64,000 bases of DNA, from positions 3,286,001-3,350,000 of the forward strand of contig NZ_CP071870.1 of assembly GCF_017569205.1 (NCBI RefSeq), read 5' to 3'. Positions 48,706 through 57,325 of this stretch are shown piece by piece. Every line of letters begins with the position of its first letter. Within the stretch, counting starts at the first letter, position 1. The stretch is from Propioniciclava sp. MC1595 (lineage in GTDB: Bacteria > Actinomycetota > Actinomycetes > Propionibacteriales > Propionibacteriaceae). Under the pieces are notes generated by a model. The model saw only the letters and a program-made list of their open reading frames with translations. It did not search any database and was not told the DNA's origin. A program made the translations under genes and the position numbers.

Positions 48706-50103
48706 TCAGGCTCCCTTCGTGGTGACGGTCTCGTCGCCAGAGCCGACCGGCTCGATGTCGCGCACGATCGGGGGCTCCTTGACCCAGAGCATGACCAAGC
48801 CGGCGATGCCCAGCAGGATGCCGGCGGCCATGATCGCGTTGTTGGGGTTGTCCCCCAGCAGGTTCTTGTAGATCGCGCCGAACGTGAGCGTCTGGATGAG
48901 CATCGGGATGACGATCATCATGTTGACGATGCCCATGTAGACGCCGTAGCGGGTCGAGGGAACCATGCGCACGATCATGATGTAGGGCACGCCCATGATG
49001 GACGCCCACGCGATGCCCAGGCCCACGATCGCGACGACCTTGAGCGGCAGGGTCGGCATTTGCGGGAACAAGAGCAGACCCACCGTGGCGCACCACAGGG
49101 CGATGGCGTGCACCCACTTCGCGCCCAGGCGGCGGGCCAGGGCAACCAGCCCGAACGCGACACAGAAGGTCACGATGTTGTAGGCACCGTTGATGACGCC
49201 TGTGTTCGCGACGGCGAGCTGATAGCCCTCGGAGCGGGCGTCCGTCGTGCCGTACAGCGACTGGGACACCGACAGCGACACGTATTGCCAATAGATGTTC
49301 ATGGCGTACCACTGGAAGAGGTACACCAACGCCAGCTTCCGCATCTCGATCGGCATGTCGATGATGGCGTCCTTGATCTCGGCGATGAAGTGGCCGGGGC
49401 CACCCTTGCTGGCGCGGAGCTCGGCGAGTTCTTTCTCCGTCGGCTCGAGCTCGGGCGTTGACAGCACCGAGATCAGCACCGTGGCGATCGAGCAGACCGA
49501 GCCGAGGAGGAACGCCGGGTAGACCCACAGCGGGATGCCGACGGACTGACCCAGGCCGAAGACGCCCTGGAAGAACATCAGGCTCAAGTTGGCCAGCGTG
49601 ATCCCCAGGCCGGTGAAGAACGACTGGGCGAGGAAGCCCTTGCCGAGTTGGGCCGGGGGGAGCCGGTCGGCGATGAACGCGCGGTAGGGCTCCATCGCGG
49701 TGTTGTTGGAGGCGTCCAGGAGCCACAGCAGGAGAACCGCCATCCAGACCGCCCACACGAACGGGAACAGCGCCAGGCAGATCGCGCAGCCGATGGCACC
49801 GATGAGGAAGAAGGGGCGTCGGCGCCCGCGGAAGAAGCCCTTCTCCACCCATGTTCGGTCTGAGAGGGCCCCGATGATGGGTTGGATGAGCAGGCCCGTG
49901 ACCGGACCGGCCAGGTTGAGCAGCGGCAATTGGTCGTGTGACGCGCCCAGGAACGTGTAGATCGGATTGATGGCCGTCTGCTGCATGCCGAAGCTGTACT
50001 GGATGCCGAAGAACCCGAGGTTCATCAGGAGGATCTGCGGCATGGTCATGATGGGCTTCGTGCGGACGACCGCCGACGTCGTGGGGGCTCCTGCGGTATT
50101 CAT
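48706..50103 (-). CDS. MFS sugar symporter (sucrose/maltose type, SLC45-like)
   Basis: A 465-residue 12-span transporter. The front half has the pattern of sucrose/maltose carriers related to SLC45 and plant SUC proteins: a long run from INPIYTFLGASHDQLPLLNL to IQPIIGALSDRTW, then RGRRRPFFLIGAIG and LLDASNNTAMEPYRAFI. It would import a disaccharide with protons. The neighbour on the other strand, a GH13_18-type phosphorylase fused to a kinase, is the likely intracellular user of that sugar. Its ATG overlaps the SRPBCC stop as ATGA, and the stress protein follows after one base, so the three genes form one operon. Confidence 0.85.
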   Translation of the reverse strand: MNTAGAPTTSAVVRTKPIMTMPQILLMNLGFFGIQYSFGMQQTAINPIYTFLGASHDQLPLLNLAGPVTGLLIQPIIGALSDRTWVEKGFFRGRRRPFFLIGAIGCAICLALFPFVWAVWMAVLLLWLLDASNNTAMEPYRAFIADRLPPAQLGKGFLAQSFFTGLGITLANLSLMFFQGVFGLGQSVGIPLWVYPAFLLGSVCSIATVLISVLSTPELEPTEKELAELRASKGGPGHFIAEIKDAIIDMPIEMRKLALVYLFQWYAMNIYWQYVSLSVSQSLYGTTDARSEGYQLAVANTGVINGAYNIVTFCVAFGLVALARRLGAKWVHAIALWCATVGLLLFPQMPTLPLKVVAIVGLGIAWASIMGVPYIMIVRMVPSTRYGVYMGIVNMMIVIPMLIQTLTFGAIYKNLLGDNPNNAIMAAGILLGIAGLVMLWVKEPPIVRDIEPVGSGDETVTTKGA

Positions 50104-50564
50104 GCCTGTCCTCCATCCAGATAGGTGCCCAAGCGGGCCAATTCCTTCTCCCAGCCGGCGGCGTGATACTGCGCCACGGCCGGGTCGTACGGCCCCTGGA
50201 CGATGCGCACGAGCGTGCTGTCGCCGCCCATGGCGGTGAACTCGACGCGCAGTTCGAGGGACTCGTTCGGGTCGATGCCGGAGTCGCCCGTGATGCGCTG
50301 ACGCGCGACGAACACGTCCGGGTCGAAGTACTCGGTGAAGACGGCGTCCGTGGTCACGCGGACGCTCGGGTCGTCGTCGCGCACCTTCACGTGATGGTGC
50401 TTGCCGCCGGTCCGCAGGTCCGACGTGACGCTCTCCCGTTCGACGTGCCACCCAGGGCTGCCCCGCCACTGGGACATCTCCTCGGGTGCGGTCCAGGCGC
50501 GAAACACGCGGGGCCGCGGGTGGGCGAACTCCTGCTCGACCACGACGATGACATTTGCTGACAT
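50100..50564 (-). CDS. SRPBCC (AHSA1-like) ligand-binding protein
   Basis: A 154-residue Bet v1-fold protein of the AHSA1/START group. It opens VVVEQEFAHPRPRVFRAWTA and has the typical WxxPEEMSQW-like helix and a C-terminal helix, YHAAGWEKELARLGTYL. Such proteins bind hydrophobic ligands; some stand-alone members act in toxin or stress responses. A GGAGG ribosome site precedes the ATG. It is the first gene of a three-gene operon with the MFS sugar symporter and the universal stress protein, an unusual partner for sugar uptake. A 12-bp palindrome lies about 50 bases upstream. The role is unknown. Confidence 0.78.
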   Translation of the reverse strand: MSANVIVVVEQEFAHPRPRVFRAWTAPEEMSQWRGSPGWHVERESVTSDLRTGGKHHHVKVRDDDPSVRVTTDAVFTEYFDPDVFVARQRITGDSGIDPNESLELRVEFTAMGGDSTLVRIVQGPYDPAVAQYHAAGWEKELARLGTYLDGGQA

Positions 50565-50612
50565 GCGTCCTCCAAGTGGGGGTTGACTCGGCGCTCGGGG
50601 GCCACCCGAGGC

Positions 50613-50624
50613 GGTTGCGCAACC
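50613..50624. promoter_or_regulatory. LacI-type operator-like palindrome
   Basis: GGTTGCGCAACC is a perfect 12-bp palindrome with the central CG step typical of LacI-family operators. It lies 49-60 bases upstream of the SRPBCC-MFS-USP operon start, where a sugar-responsive repressor would act. A related half site (TGTGCAACGG) lies about 70 bases further upstream. No LacI gene is in the window. Confidence 0.45.
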
Positions 50625-50753
50625 CGCGTTGGCTGCCAGCACCGGGGTATCCCGTTCCGCATCATGGCACCCCATCCGGAGCCTGTGCAACGGTCAGGAA
50701 CGACAATTCTCACCAGGGCGTCGAGAGTCGCTCATCACCTGGGCTCGGCATTC

Positions 50754-51092
50754 ATGGAGGCCGGCAGCTACCGTGAGAACATCGCCAACCGGACGGCGAC
50801 CCGCCGGGTGGTCGTCACCATGACGCGCCTCTTGGGTGGAGCCACCCTGGTGGGTGGGGTCACGCTGGCTCGCGTCAGCGGCTTATCCGGCGGCGCTCAT
50901 CATCGGCAGCGTCCTCGTGGTCGCCTCCCTCGTCCTCATTCGGGACGCCGTCGTGCTAGGCCGCGATCTGCGCCGTGAGCCGCTGGACTTCGCGTTCGAG
51001 CCCGCCCCCAGCCGCGGGCTCCTCTCCCCCGGCACCGTGTTCGGCTTGGCTGGCGGCGTCGGGACGCGCCCCGCAAACGCTCCTCGAAAATG
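50754..51092 (+). pseudogene. Frameshifted, truncated copy of the pyc-linked membrane protein
   Basis: This stretch closely follows the start of the intact gene at 54726: MEAGSYRENIANRTATRRVV here against MEARSYLENIANRTTMRSVI there. After about 43 codons the frame shifts (near 50885), and similarity continues in another frame as YPAALIIGSVLVVASLVLIR, then DFAFEPAPSRGLLSPGTVFG, before ending near 51060. The C-terminal half is absent. It is the partner of the pyc pseudogene at 44563-45228: in the intact locus the two genes are divergent neighbours 76 bases apart, whereas here the sugar cassette separates them. Confidence 0.88.
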
Positions 51093-51120
51093 AATCTGCG
51101 CCCCCTCCAGCAGGTGCGAA

Positions 51121-51258
51121 TCACGTTTCGAGGTGCATCTGGCTCGCCTCGGCCACGGCGTCCAGCCGCCTCTGGTCGTACTGGCCGTTCACGATCGTCA
51201 CCGTGCAGCCGAGTCCGGACAGCTGATCCACCGACGCCGACTCCAGTTCGGACGCCAT
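51121..51258 (-). CDS. Possible 45-residue peptide after pyc
   Basis: The frame begins seven bases after the pyc stop on the same strand and encodes MASELESASVDQLSGLGCTV, then TIVNGQYDQRRLDAVAEASQ, then MHLET. It is acidic with a plausible strand-helix arrangement. No ribosome site is obvious, but coupling to pyc termination is possible. It could be the tail of an older gene cut off when the duplication formed. I do not recognise it. Confidence 0.3.
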   Translation of the reverse strand: MASELESASVDQLSGLGCTVTIVNGQYDQRRLDAVAEASQMHLET

Positions 51259-51265
51259 CAGGTCA

Positions 51266-54200
51266 TCACGCCGGCGTGACCACCAGCAGCAGGTCGCCAC
51301 CTTCCACCGTCTGGGAGTGCTGCAGCGCCACCCGCTGCACCGTGCCCGCGACGGGCGAGGTGATGGACGCCTCCATCTTCATCGCCTCGATCGTCGCGAC
51401 CTGGTCGCCCACCTCGATCGCATCACCCGGGGCAACGGTCAGCGTGACCACGCCCGAGAACGGCGCCGGCACCTCGCCCGGCACCGACGGGTTCGCCCGC
51501 TCGGCCGCCACGACGTTGCTCTCCACCGCCTCGTCGCGCACCATGACCTGGCGCATCTGGCCGTTGATCGTGGCCAGCACCGGGCGCAGCCCGCGCTCGT
51601 CGGGCTCGCCGATGGCCTGCAGGCTCATCAGCAGCGTCTTGCCCCGCTCGATCGGCACGTCGTGCTCGCGCCCCGGCTCGAGCCCGTGCAGGAACTGGCG
51701 GGTGGTCAGCACCGACAGGTCGGAGTACTCCCCCGTGGCCTCCTCGTAGTCCTTCGTCGGGCCGGGGAACAGCAGCCGGTTCAGCGTGCGCCGGGGCTCG
51801 GACGCCAGCGCCGCGGTGTCCTCCTCCGACAACTCCGTCTCGACCGGGCGCACCCGGCGGCCCTCCAGGGCCTTGGTGCGGAACGGCTCGGGCCACCCGC
51901 CGGGCGGGTCACCGAGGTCGCCGTTGAGGAAGCCGATCACCGAGTCGGGGATGTCGTACTTCTGGGGGTCTGCCTCGAACGCCACCGGGTCGATGTTCTG
52001 GCCCACCAGCGCCAGCGCGAGGTCGCCGACGACCTTCGACGACGGCGTCACCTTGACGATGTTGCCGAGCATCGTGTTGGCCGCGGCGTACATGTCCTCG
52101 ATGGCCTCGAACCGATCGCCCAGTCCCAGCGCCATCGCCTGCTGGCGCAGGTTCGACAGCTGGCCGCCGGGGATCTCGTGGGTGTACACGCGCCCCGTCG
52201 GCCCGGGCAGGCCCGACTCGAACTCGCCGTACAGCACGCGCACGGCCTCGAAGTAGGGCTCGAGGTCCTCGGCCGCAGCCAGCGACAGCCCGGTCGCGCG
52301 CTCGGTGTCGTCGGTCGCGGCGATCAGCGCCGACATCGACACCTGGCTCGTCGTGCCGGCCCAGGCGGCGTTGGCGACGTCCACGGCGTCCACCCCCGCG
52401 TCGATCGCGGCGAGCAGGGTGCCCAGCTGGCCGCCGGCGGTGTCGTGGGTGTGCAGGTGGACCGGCAGGTCGAAGTTCTCCCGCAGCGCGGCCACCAGCT
52501 TGGACGCCGCGGGCGCGCGCAGCAGCCCCGCCATGTCCTTGATCGCCAGGATGTGCGCGCCGGCCTCGACGAACTGCTCAGCCAGGCGCAGGTAGTAGTC
52601 GAGCGTGTAGAGCTTCTCGCCGGGCGAGGTCATGTTGCCCGTGTAGCAGAGGGCGGCCTCGGCGACGGCGTGGTCGGTCTTGAGCACGGCCTCGATCGCG
52701 GGGCGGATCTGGTCGACGTTGTTGAGGGCGTCGAAGATCCGGAAGATGTCGACGCCGGTGGCGGCGGCCTCGGCGACGAAGGCGTCGGTGACCGCCAGCG
52801 GGTAGGGCGTGTAGCCGACGGTGTTGCGGCCGCGCAGGAGCATCTGGATCGGCAGGTTCGGCAGCGCCTCGTGCAGGGTGGCCAGGCGGGCCCACGGGTC
52901 CTCCTTGAGGAACCGCAGCGCCACGTCGTAGGTGGCCCCGCCCCACGCCTCGACCGAGAACAGCTCGGGCAGGGTGCGCGCGATCCACGGAGCGACGTTC
53001 ATCAGGTCGCGGGTGCGTACGCGGGTGGCGAGCAGCGACTGGTGGGCGTCCCGGAAGGTGGTGTCGGTGACCGCCACGGCCGTCTGCTCGCGCAGCGCCC
53101 GCGCGAACCCGACCGGGCCCAGCTCGAGCAGCTTCTGCCGCGAGCCGTCCGGCGGGGTGGCCTTGAGGTCGATCGGCGGCAGTTTGGTGCGGGCGACGAC
53201 GGGCGTCCGGGGCTCGCCGTAGGGCTTGTTGATCGTGCGCTCGGCCAGGAACTGCAGCAGCTTGGTCGCGCGGTCGGCCGACTCGTGCGGGCGCAGCAGC
53301 TCGGGGCGCTGGTCGATGAACGACGTGGTGGCCCGGCCGGCGAGGAAGTCGGGGTCGGCAAGCACGCCGCGCAGGAAGCCGATGTTGGTGCTGACCCCGC
53401 GGATGCGGAACTCGGCCAGCGCCCGCTGCGCCCGGCGCACCGCGGTGGCGAAGTCGCGGCCGCGGCAGGTGAGCTTGACCATCATCGAGTCGAAGTGGGC
53501 GCCGATCTCGGCGCCGGCGAACACCGTGCCGCCGTCGAGGCGGATGCCCGCGCCGCCCGGCGTCCGGTACACCGACACCTTGCCCGTGTCGGGGCGGAAC
53601 CCGTTGGCCGGGTCCTCGGTGGTGACGCGGCACTGCAGGGCGGCGCCGCGCAGGTGGATGGCGTCCTGGCTCAGGCCGAGCTCGGCGAGGGTTCGGCCGG
53701 CGGCGATGCGCATCTGGGAGGAGACCAGGTCGACGTCGGTGACCTCCTCGGTGACCGTGTGTTCGACCTGGATGCGCGGGTTCATCTCGATGAACACGTA
53801 GCGGCCGTCCTGGCCGAGCAGGAACTCCACCGTGCCGGCGTTGACGTAGCCGATGTGGCGGGCGAAGCGCACGGCGTCGGCACAGATCTGGTCGCGCAGC
53901 GCGGGGTCGAGGTTGGGGGCCGGCGCCAGCTCGATGACCTTCTGGTGGCGGCGCTGCACCGAGCAGTCGCGCTCGTAGAGGTGGATGACCTCGCCGGTGG
54001 CGTCGGCCAGCACCTGGACCTCGATGTGGCGGGGCTGGTCGACGGCCTCTTCGAGGTAGACCCGCGCGTCACCGAACGCGGCGTCGGCCTCACGCATCGC
54101 CTCCTCGAGCGCGGCGGGCAGCTTGGCGGGGTCGTCGACGCGGCGCATGCCCCGGCCGCCGCCGCCGGCCACGGCCTTGACGAACACCGGGTAACCGATC

Positions 54201-54649
54201 TCGGACGCCGCGGCCTGCAGCTGGGCGACGTCCTCCGACGGCTCGGCGCCGCGCAGTACCGGCAGGCCGGCCTCGCGGGCGGCCGCGATGGCGGTGGCCT
54301 TGTTGCCGGTGAGGTCGAGCACCTCGGCCGAGGGGCCGATGAAGGTGATCCCCTCCTCGCGGCAGCGCCGGGCCAGGCCGGCGTTCTCGCTGAGGAACCC
54401 GTAGCCGGGGTAGATCGCGTCGGCGTGGGCCTCCTTGGCGGCGCGGATGATCCCCTCGACGTCGAGGTAGGCGCGCACCGGGTGGCCGCGTTCACCGATC
54501 TCGTAGCTCTCGTCGGCCTTCAGCCGGTACTCGGCGAGGCGGTCCTCGTAGGGGAAGACGGCGACGGTCTTGATGCCGAGCTCGGTCGCGGCGCGGAACG
54601 CCCGGACGGCGATCTCGCCGCGGTTGGCGACCAGGATCTTGGTGAACAT
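51266..54649 (-). CDS. pyc: Pyruvate carboxylase
   Basis: An 1127-residue biotin enzyme that carboxylates pyruvate to oxaloacetate, an anaplerotic step. The biotin carboxylase part comes first (KILVANRGEIAVRAFRAA; VAGGGGRGMR for ATP; FIEMNPRIQVEHTVTEEVT). The carboxyltransferase follows (DTTFRDAHQSLLATRVRT; metal-site HLHTHDTAGGQ). The biotinyl domain is last, with the lysine in EAMKMEAS near residue 1090. All parts are intact. The ATG follows TAGGGT by six bases on the reverse strand (leaderless). A divergent membrane-protein gene starts 76 bases away. A shrunken pseudogene copy lies at 44563-45228. Confidence 0.97.
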   Translation of the reverse strand: MFTKILVANRGEIAVRAFRAATELGIKTVAVFPYEDRLAEYRLKADESYEIGERGHPVRAYLDVEGIIRAAKEAHADAIYPGYGFLSENAGLARRCREEGITFIGPSAEVLDLTGNKATAIAAAREAGLPVLRGAEPSEDVAQLQAAASEIGYPVFVKAVAGGGGRGMRRVDDPAKLPAALEEAMREADAAFGDARVYLEEAVDQPRHIEVQVLADATGEVIHLYERDCSVQRRHQKVIELAPAPNLDPALRDQICADAVRFARHIGYVNAGTVEFLLGQDGRYVFIEMNPRIQVEHTVTEEVTDVDLVSSQMRIAAGRTLAELGLSQDAIHLRGAALQCRVTTEDPANGFRPDTGKVSVYRTPGGAGIRLDGGTVFAGAEIGAHFDSMMVKLTCRGRDFATAVRRAQRALAEFRIRGVSTNIGFLRGVLADPDFLAGRATTSFIDQRPELLRPHESADRATKLLQFLAERTINKPYGEPRTPVVARTKLPPIDLKATPPDGSRQKLLELGPVGFARALREQTAVAVTDTTFRDAHQSLLATRVRTRDLMNVAPWIARTLPELFSVEAWGGATYDVALRFLKEDPWARLATLHEALPNLPIQMLLRGRNTVGYTPYPLAVTDAFVAEAAATGVDIFRIFDALNNVDQIRPAIEAVLKTDHAVAEAALCYTGNMTSPGEKLYTLDYYLRLAEQFVEAGAHILAIKDMAGLLRAPAASKLVAALRENFDLPVHLHTHDTAGGQLGTLLAAIDAGVDAVDVANAAWAGTTSQVSMSALIAATDDTERATGLSLAAAEDLEPYFEAVRVLYGEFESGLPGPTGRVYTHEIPGGQLSNLRQQAMALGLGDRFEAIEDMYAAANTMLGNIVKVTPSSKVVGDLALALVGQNIDPVAFEADPQKYDIPDSVIGFLNGDLGDPPGGWPEPFRTKALEGRRVRPVETELSEEDTAALASEPRRTLNRLLFPGPTKDYEEATGEYSDLSVLTTRQFLHGLEPGREHDVPIERGKTLLMSLQAIGEPDERGLRPVLATINGQMRQVMVRDEAVESNVVAAERANPSVPGEVPAPFSGVVTLTVAPGDAIEVGDQVATIEAMKMEASITSPVAGTVQRVALQHSQTVEGGDLLLVVTPA

Positions 54650-54725
54650 GGCGTCACCCTAGTGAGGCGTGGCAACGGCTGCCCAGTGCCCGTCCCAGCG
54701 CGACCCCGCCGGTAGGGTGAGGCGC
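54650..54725. promoter_or_regulatory. Divergent leaderless promoters of pyc and the membrane protein
   Basis: The 76-base gap has TAGGGTGA boxes at both edges in opposite orientation, each ending six or seven bases from an ATG. Both transcripts are therefore expected to begin at or next to their start codons. Only about 40 bases remain for two -35 regions, so the two polymerases must compete or share regulation. Confidence 0.55.
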
Positions 54726-55304
54726 ATGGAGGCACGCAGCTACCTCGAGAACATCGCCAACCGCACCACGATGCGCTCGGTGATCGCGACGATGACGAAG
54801 CTGCTGCTGGTGGCCGCCCTGGTCGGCGGCGTGCTCCTCATCATCGTCTCCGGCGGGCACCCGGCCGCGCTGATCATCGGCGCGGTCCTGTTCGTGGGGT
54901 CGCTGGTGCTGGCCCGCGACGTGGTCGTCGTCACCCGGGAGGCTCGCCAGAACCCGCTCGACCTCGCCTTCGAGCCGGCCCCCGACCGCGGCCTCGTCAC
55001 GCCCGGCACCGTCTTCGGCCTCGCCCTGGCCCTGGCGTTGTTCGGCGGCGTGCTGGCCGCGGTCACCGGGTTCGGCGACGGCACGGTCTCGGCCTTCGCC
55101 TGGGGCCTGCTCGGCGTGGGGGCCGCGCTCGCGCTCATGGGCATCCCGACGCTCGGCGTCCAGGACCGCAAGTGGAAGGTCCTCTCCGACGCCCTGGCCG
55201 CCCACCCGAACCTCGTCGGTTACCTGCAGGACGCCCGCGCCCGCTTCCCGAAGGACGCCCCGTTCCCGTTCCAGGCTTCGACGGACGAGGTGTCGATCCC
55301 CTAG
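54726..55304 (+). CDS. Two- to four-span membrane protein divergent from pyc
   Basis: A 192-residue protein. An N-terminal amphipathic stretch (MEARSYLENIANRTTMRSVI) leads to a helix pair (LLLVAALVGGVLLIIVSG; ALIIGAVLFVGSLVLA), a loop with LAFEPAPDRGLVTPGTVFG, another helix pair, and a short cytosolic C-terminus. The start follows TAGGGT by eight bases (leaderless). I do not recognise the family. Being divergent from pyc and duplicated together with it suggests the pair has travelled as a unit. A truncated copy lies at 50754-51092. Confidence 0.7.
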   Translation: MEARSYLENIANRTTMRSVIATMTKLLLVAALVGGVLLIIVSGGHPAALIIGAVLFVGSLVLARDVVVVTREARQNPLDLAFEPAPDRGLVTPGTVFGLALALALFGGVLAAVTGFGDGTVSAFAWGLLGVGAALALMGIPTLGVQDRKWKVLSDALAAHPNLVGYLQDARARFPKDAPFPFQASTDEVSIP

Positions 55305-55322
55305 CCTGTCGCCCGTAGGCCC

Positions 55323-55559
55323 AACCTCGACGCCTCCCGCGCCGTCCGCTCGTTCGTCGCGAACTGGGCCTACGGCAAGCGGGGCAAGCCCTACAACTGG
55401 AACTCCCTTGACACCGCCACCCGCGCGAAGTCCTACTGCTCGCAACTGGTGTGAGCCGCATTCAAGGACAACTTCGGCATCAACATGGACACCTTGGCCT
55501 ACCCCGGTGCCGTCCACCCCATGGAGCTGGTCTACGCCTCCGAGACCTACCGCATCTGA
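55323..55559 (+). pseudogene. Papain-like amidase (YiiX/NlpC-type) fragment with in-frame stop
   Basis: A 79-codon fragment reads VRSFVANWAYGKRGKPYNWN, then a YCSQLV motif, then AAFKDNFGINMDT and HPMELVYASETYRI. The Cys after Tyr and the PYNWN start match the C-terminal half of permuted NlpC/P60-type amidases, where YCSQLVWAAF is expected. The Trp codon is now TGA at 55452-55454. The N-terminal half is missing and no start is present. It is a relic next to the duplicated pyc region. Confidence 0.7.
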
Positions 55560-55616
55560 CGCAAGGCCTGACCAGCAACCCTCCCCCGACCCAACCAACG
55601 GAGAGGAGCGCCCACC

Positions 55617-56603
55617 ATGATGAATATGCTTCGGCTCCTCACCGCATCCACTGCCGTCCTGCTCGTCGGGTGCGGCGCGCCTTCCCTGGGTCCCACCGTG
55701 GCCTCGACCTCAGGCTGCCCCACCGACGGGTGGGACGCCGCGGTGATCTGGTCCTCGGAATCGGCCCCCAGCCAACTAGACTACGTGCGCGGGGACGCCG
55801 TGGTCGACAGCCGGGCGCTCCCCTACCAGGGTCTGGAACCCGCCCCCGCAGAGGCCCCGTTCCGCCAAGGGCCCGACGCGTGGCTCGTCGCGAACGGCAA
55901 CACGACCCAAAACAGCACCCATGTCTTGCGTTGGTCGCAGGCCGACTGGTCCACCACCGCCCACCGGGTCGACGAACAGGTCATCTGGAGCGTCGTCGCG
56001 GATGACGACGCGTTCTACAGACCAACACCGTGAACGCCGAAGCCCAGGTGCGGCGCCGCACACCGGACGGCCAGCTCACCGGTGAGGCGCGCATCCCGTC
56101 CACCGTCTTCTCGAGCCTCGCCCTCGACGGGGACCGCCTGCACGCCGTCGGGTCCACCGGTGAACCCGGGACGGAGCAGACCGTCCTCATCACGTTCGAC
56201 GCCACGACGCTGGCCGAGGAGAACCGGGTCATCCTGGGGCCGAGCAGCTTCCCCGTGTCGACGCTCGTCCACGAGGTCGTGGCCGAGTCCACGAACTACC
56301 TGACCTTCGCCCACACGCTCCTGAACCCGGCCTTCCGGGCCATGGATGAATACCGCGCAGTCACACTGTTCGACCCAGATTCGCGAGACCCTGCGCACGG
56401 TTGTCGTGGGCAACGGACTCCGGCAGATCGCCGTCTCGGGCGACGACCTCCTCGTCCTCACGCAGCAGGGCGAGGACGGCCCGGCACGCCTGACCCGCTA
56501 CGCGCTGGCCGACATGAGCGAGCGCTCCGCGGTCTACATCACGCCCCCCTCCGGCGGTCAGCACTATCTCAGCGGGATCTTGACGAACCTTCCCGCACCG
56601 TGA
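55617..56603 (+). pseudogene. Lipoprotein gene broken by two frameshifts
   Basis: The first frame starts MMNMLRLLTASTAVLLVGCG, a lipoprotein signal with lipobox VGC, and runs to about 56020. The sense then passes to a second frame (from about 56020, TVNAEAQVRRRTPDGQLTGE onwards) and, near 56370, to a third (TQIRETLRTVVVGNGLRQIA onwards) that ends at 56603. Together they would give an exported protein of about 328 residues with beta-propeller-like strand repeats (DGDRLHAVGS; VSGDDLLVLTQ). A GGAGAGGAG ribosome site is present. The function is unknown. Sequencing error is possible but less likely given the other broken genes beside it. Confidence 0.7.
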
Positions 56604-56726
56604 CCTCGGGCGCACGTCGATCCGGCGACGAGGTCGTCGCGCCCTGCCCTTGACCGACGTCAAGGGACGCGAGTCACGAGGCCGTTAGCGTGGATCCCGA
56701 CAACCTCCCGAAAGGGACGCTGCACC

Positions 56727-57029
56727 ATGACCAACCCGATGGCCACCGCCCTGGAACTCGCCCCGCTGATCGAGCGGGTGCACGGCCCGAACCACCCCGA
56801 GCTGACCCGCGTGCGCGAGCTGACGTTCGCCATCGACGGCGAGACCGGCCCCGCCCGCGTGGGTGAGCTGTTCACGGAGCTGCGCGAGGTGACCGGCAAC
56901 TACACCCTGTTGGACGTCCGAGCAAGCGGCCAAGCGGCCCTCATCCCCTTGGGCGCCCATCGGTGTGCTCGACTCTGCCGACGGGCGTGTGGTTACTCAA
57001 CTGCCCATGGGCGTACGTCCCGCGCCTGA
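56727..57029 (+). CDS. Small protein, probably 3'-truncated
   Basis: The first 66 residues look like a normal helical domain (MATALELAPLIERVHGPNHP; ELFTELREVTGNY) with an AAAGGGA ribosome site. The remaining 34 residues are Cys/Arg-rich and unlike the rest. A frameshift or junction near position 56925, with loss of the true C-terminus, is the simplest explanation. It lies at the border between the pseudogene stretch and the low-GC region. I do not recognise the family with confidence; the HPELxRVRELT style recalls iron-sulfur cluster repair (RIC-like) helices. Confidence 0.45.
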   Translation: MTNPMATALELAPLIERVHGPNHPELTRVRELTFAIDGETGPARVGELFTELREVTGNYTLLDVRASGQAALIPLGAHRCARLCRRACGYSTAHGRTSRA

Positions 57030-57325
57030 CGCGGGCGAGGGAAGGAGCACAAGACCTTCATGTCGTCACCTCCCTCTCCGGGGGCAGGGACACAGCGCAC
57101 ATCGACTGTCCGACAAGCCATGCTGAGTGAGGCGGCCAATATCCGACCCACTTTCCACTACGGGGGTCAGCGACTGCCGGCAGCGACTAACCTCGGACCC
57201 GGCGGCAAGGCAGACGTCCACGCGCTGCGCAGGGCATCTTCTGCCAATGACCAAAGGGGTTGATCACATTCAGGGGGTGGTGTGCTTTGAGTGTTGAATT
57301 GGGCGTCCCGGGCTACACCAGCAAT
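57030..57325 (+). other. Gap of about 296 bases at the start of the low-GC region
   Basis: No convincing gene. One short forward frame (57060-57263) has a composition unlike proteins and no ribosome site. The base composition falls visibly near 57250, marking the probable left border of the acquired segment. The promoter of the two-gene unknown operon should lie here, but I cannot point to clear boxes. Confidence 0.5.

Noticed and set aside
57060-57263. Short forward frame of 67 codons
   Set aside because: No ribosome site, protein-unlike composition, and it lies at a composition border next to a clearly coding frame.
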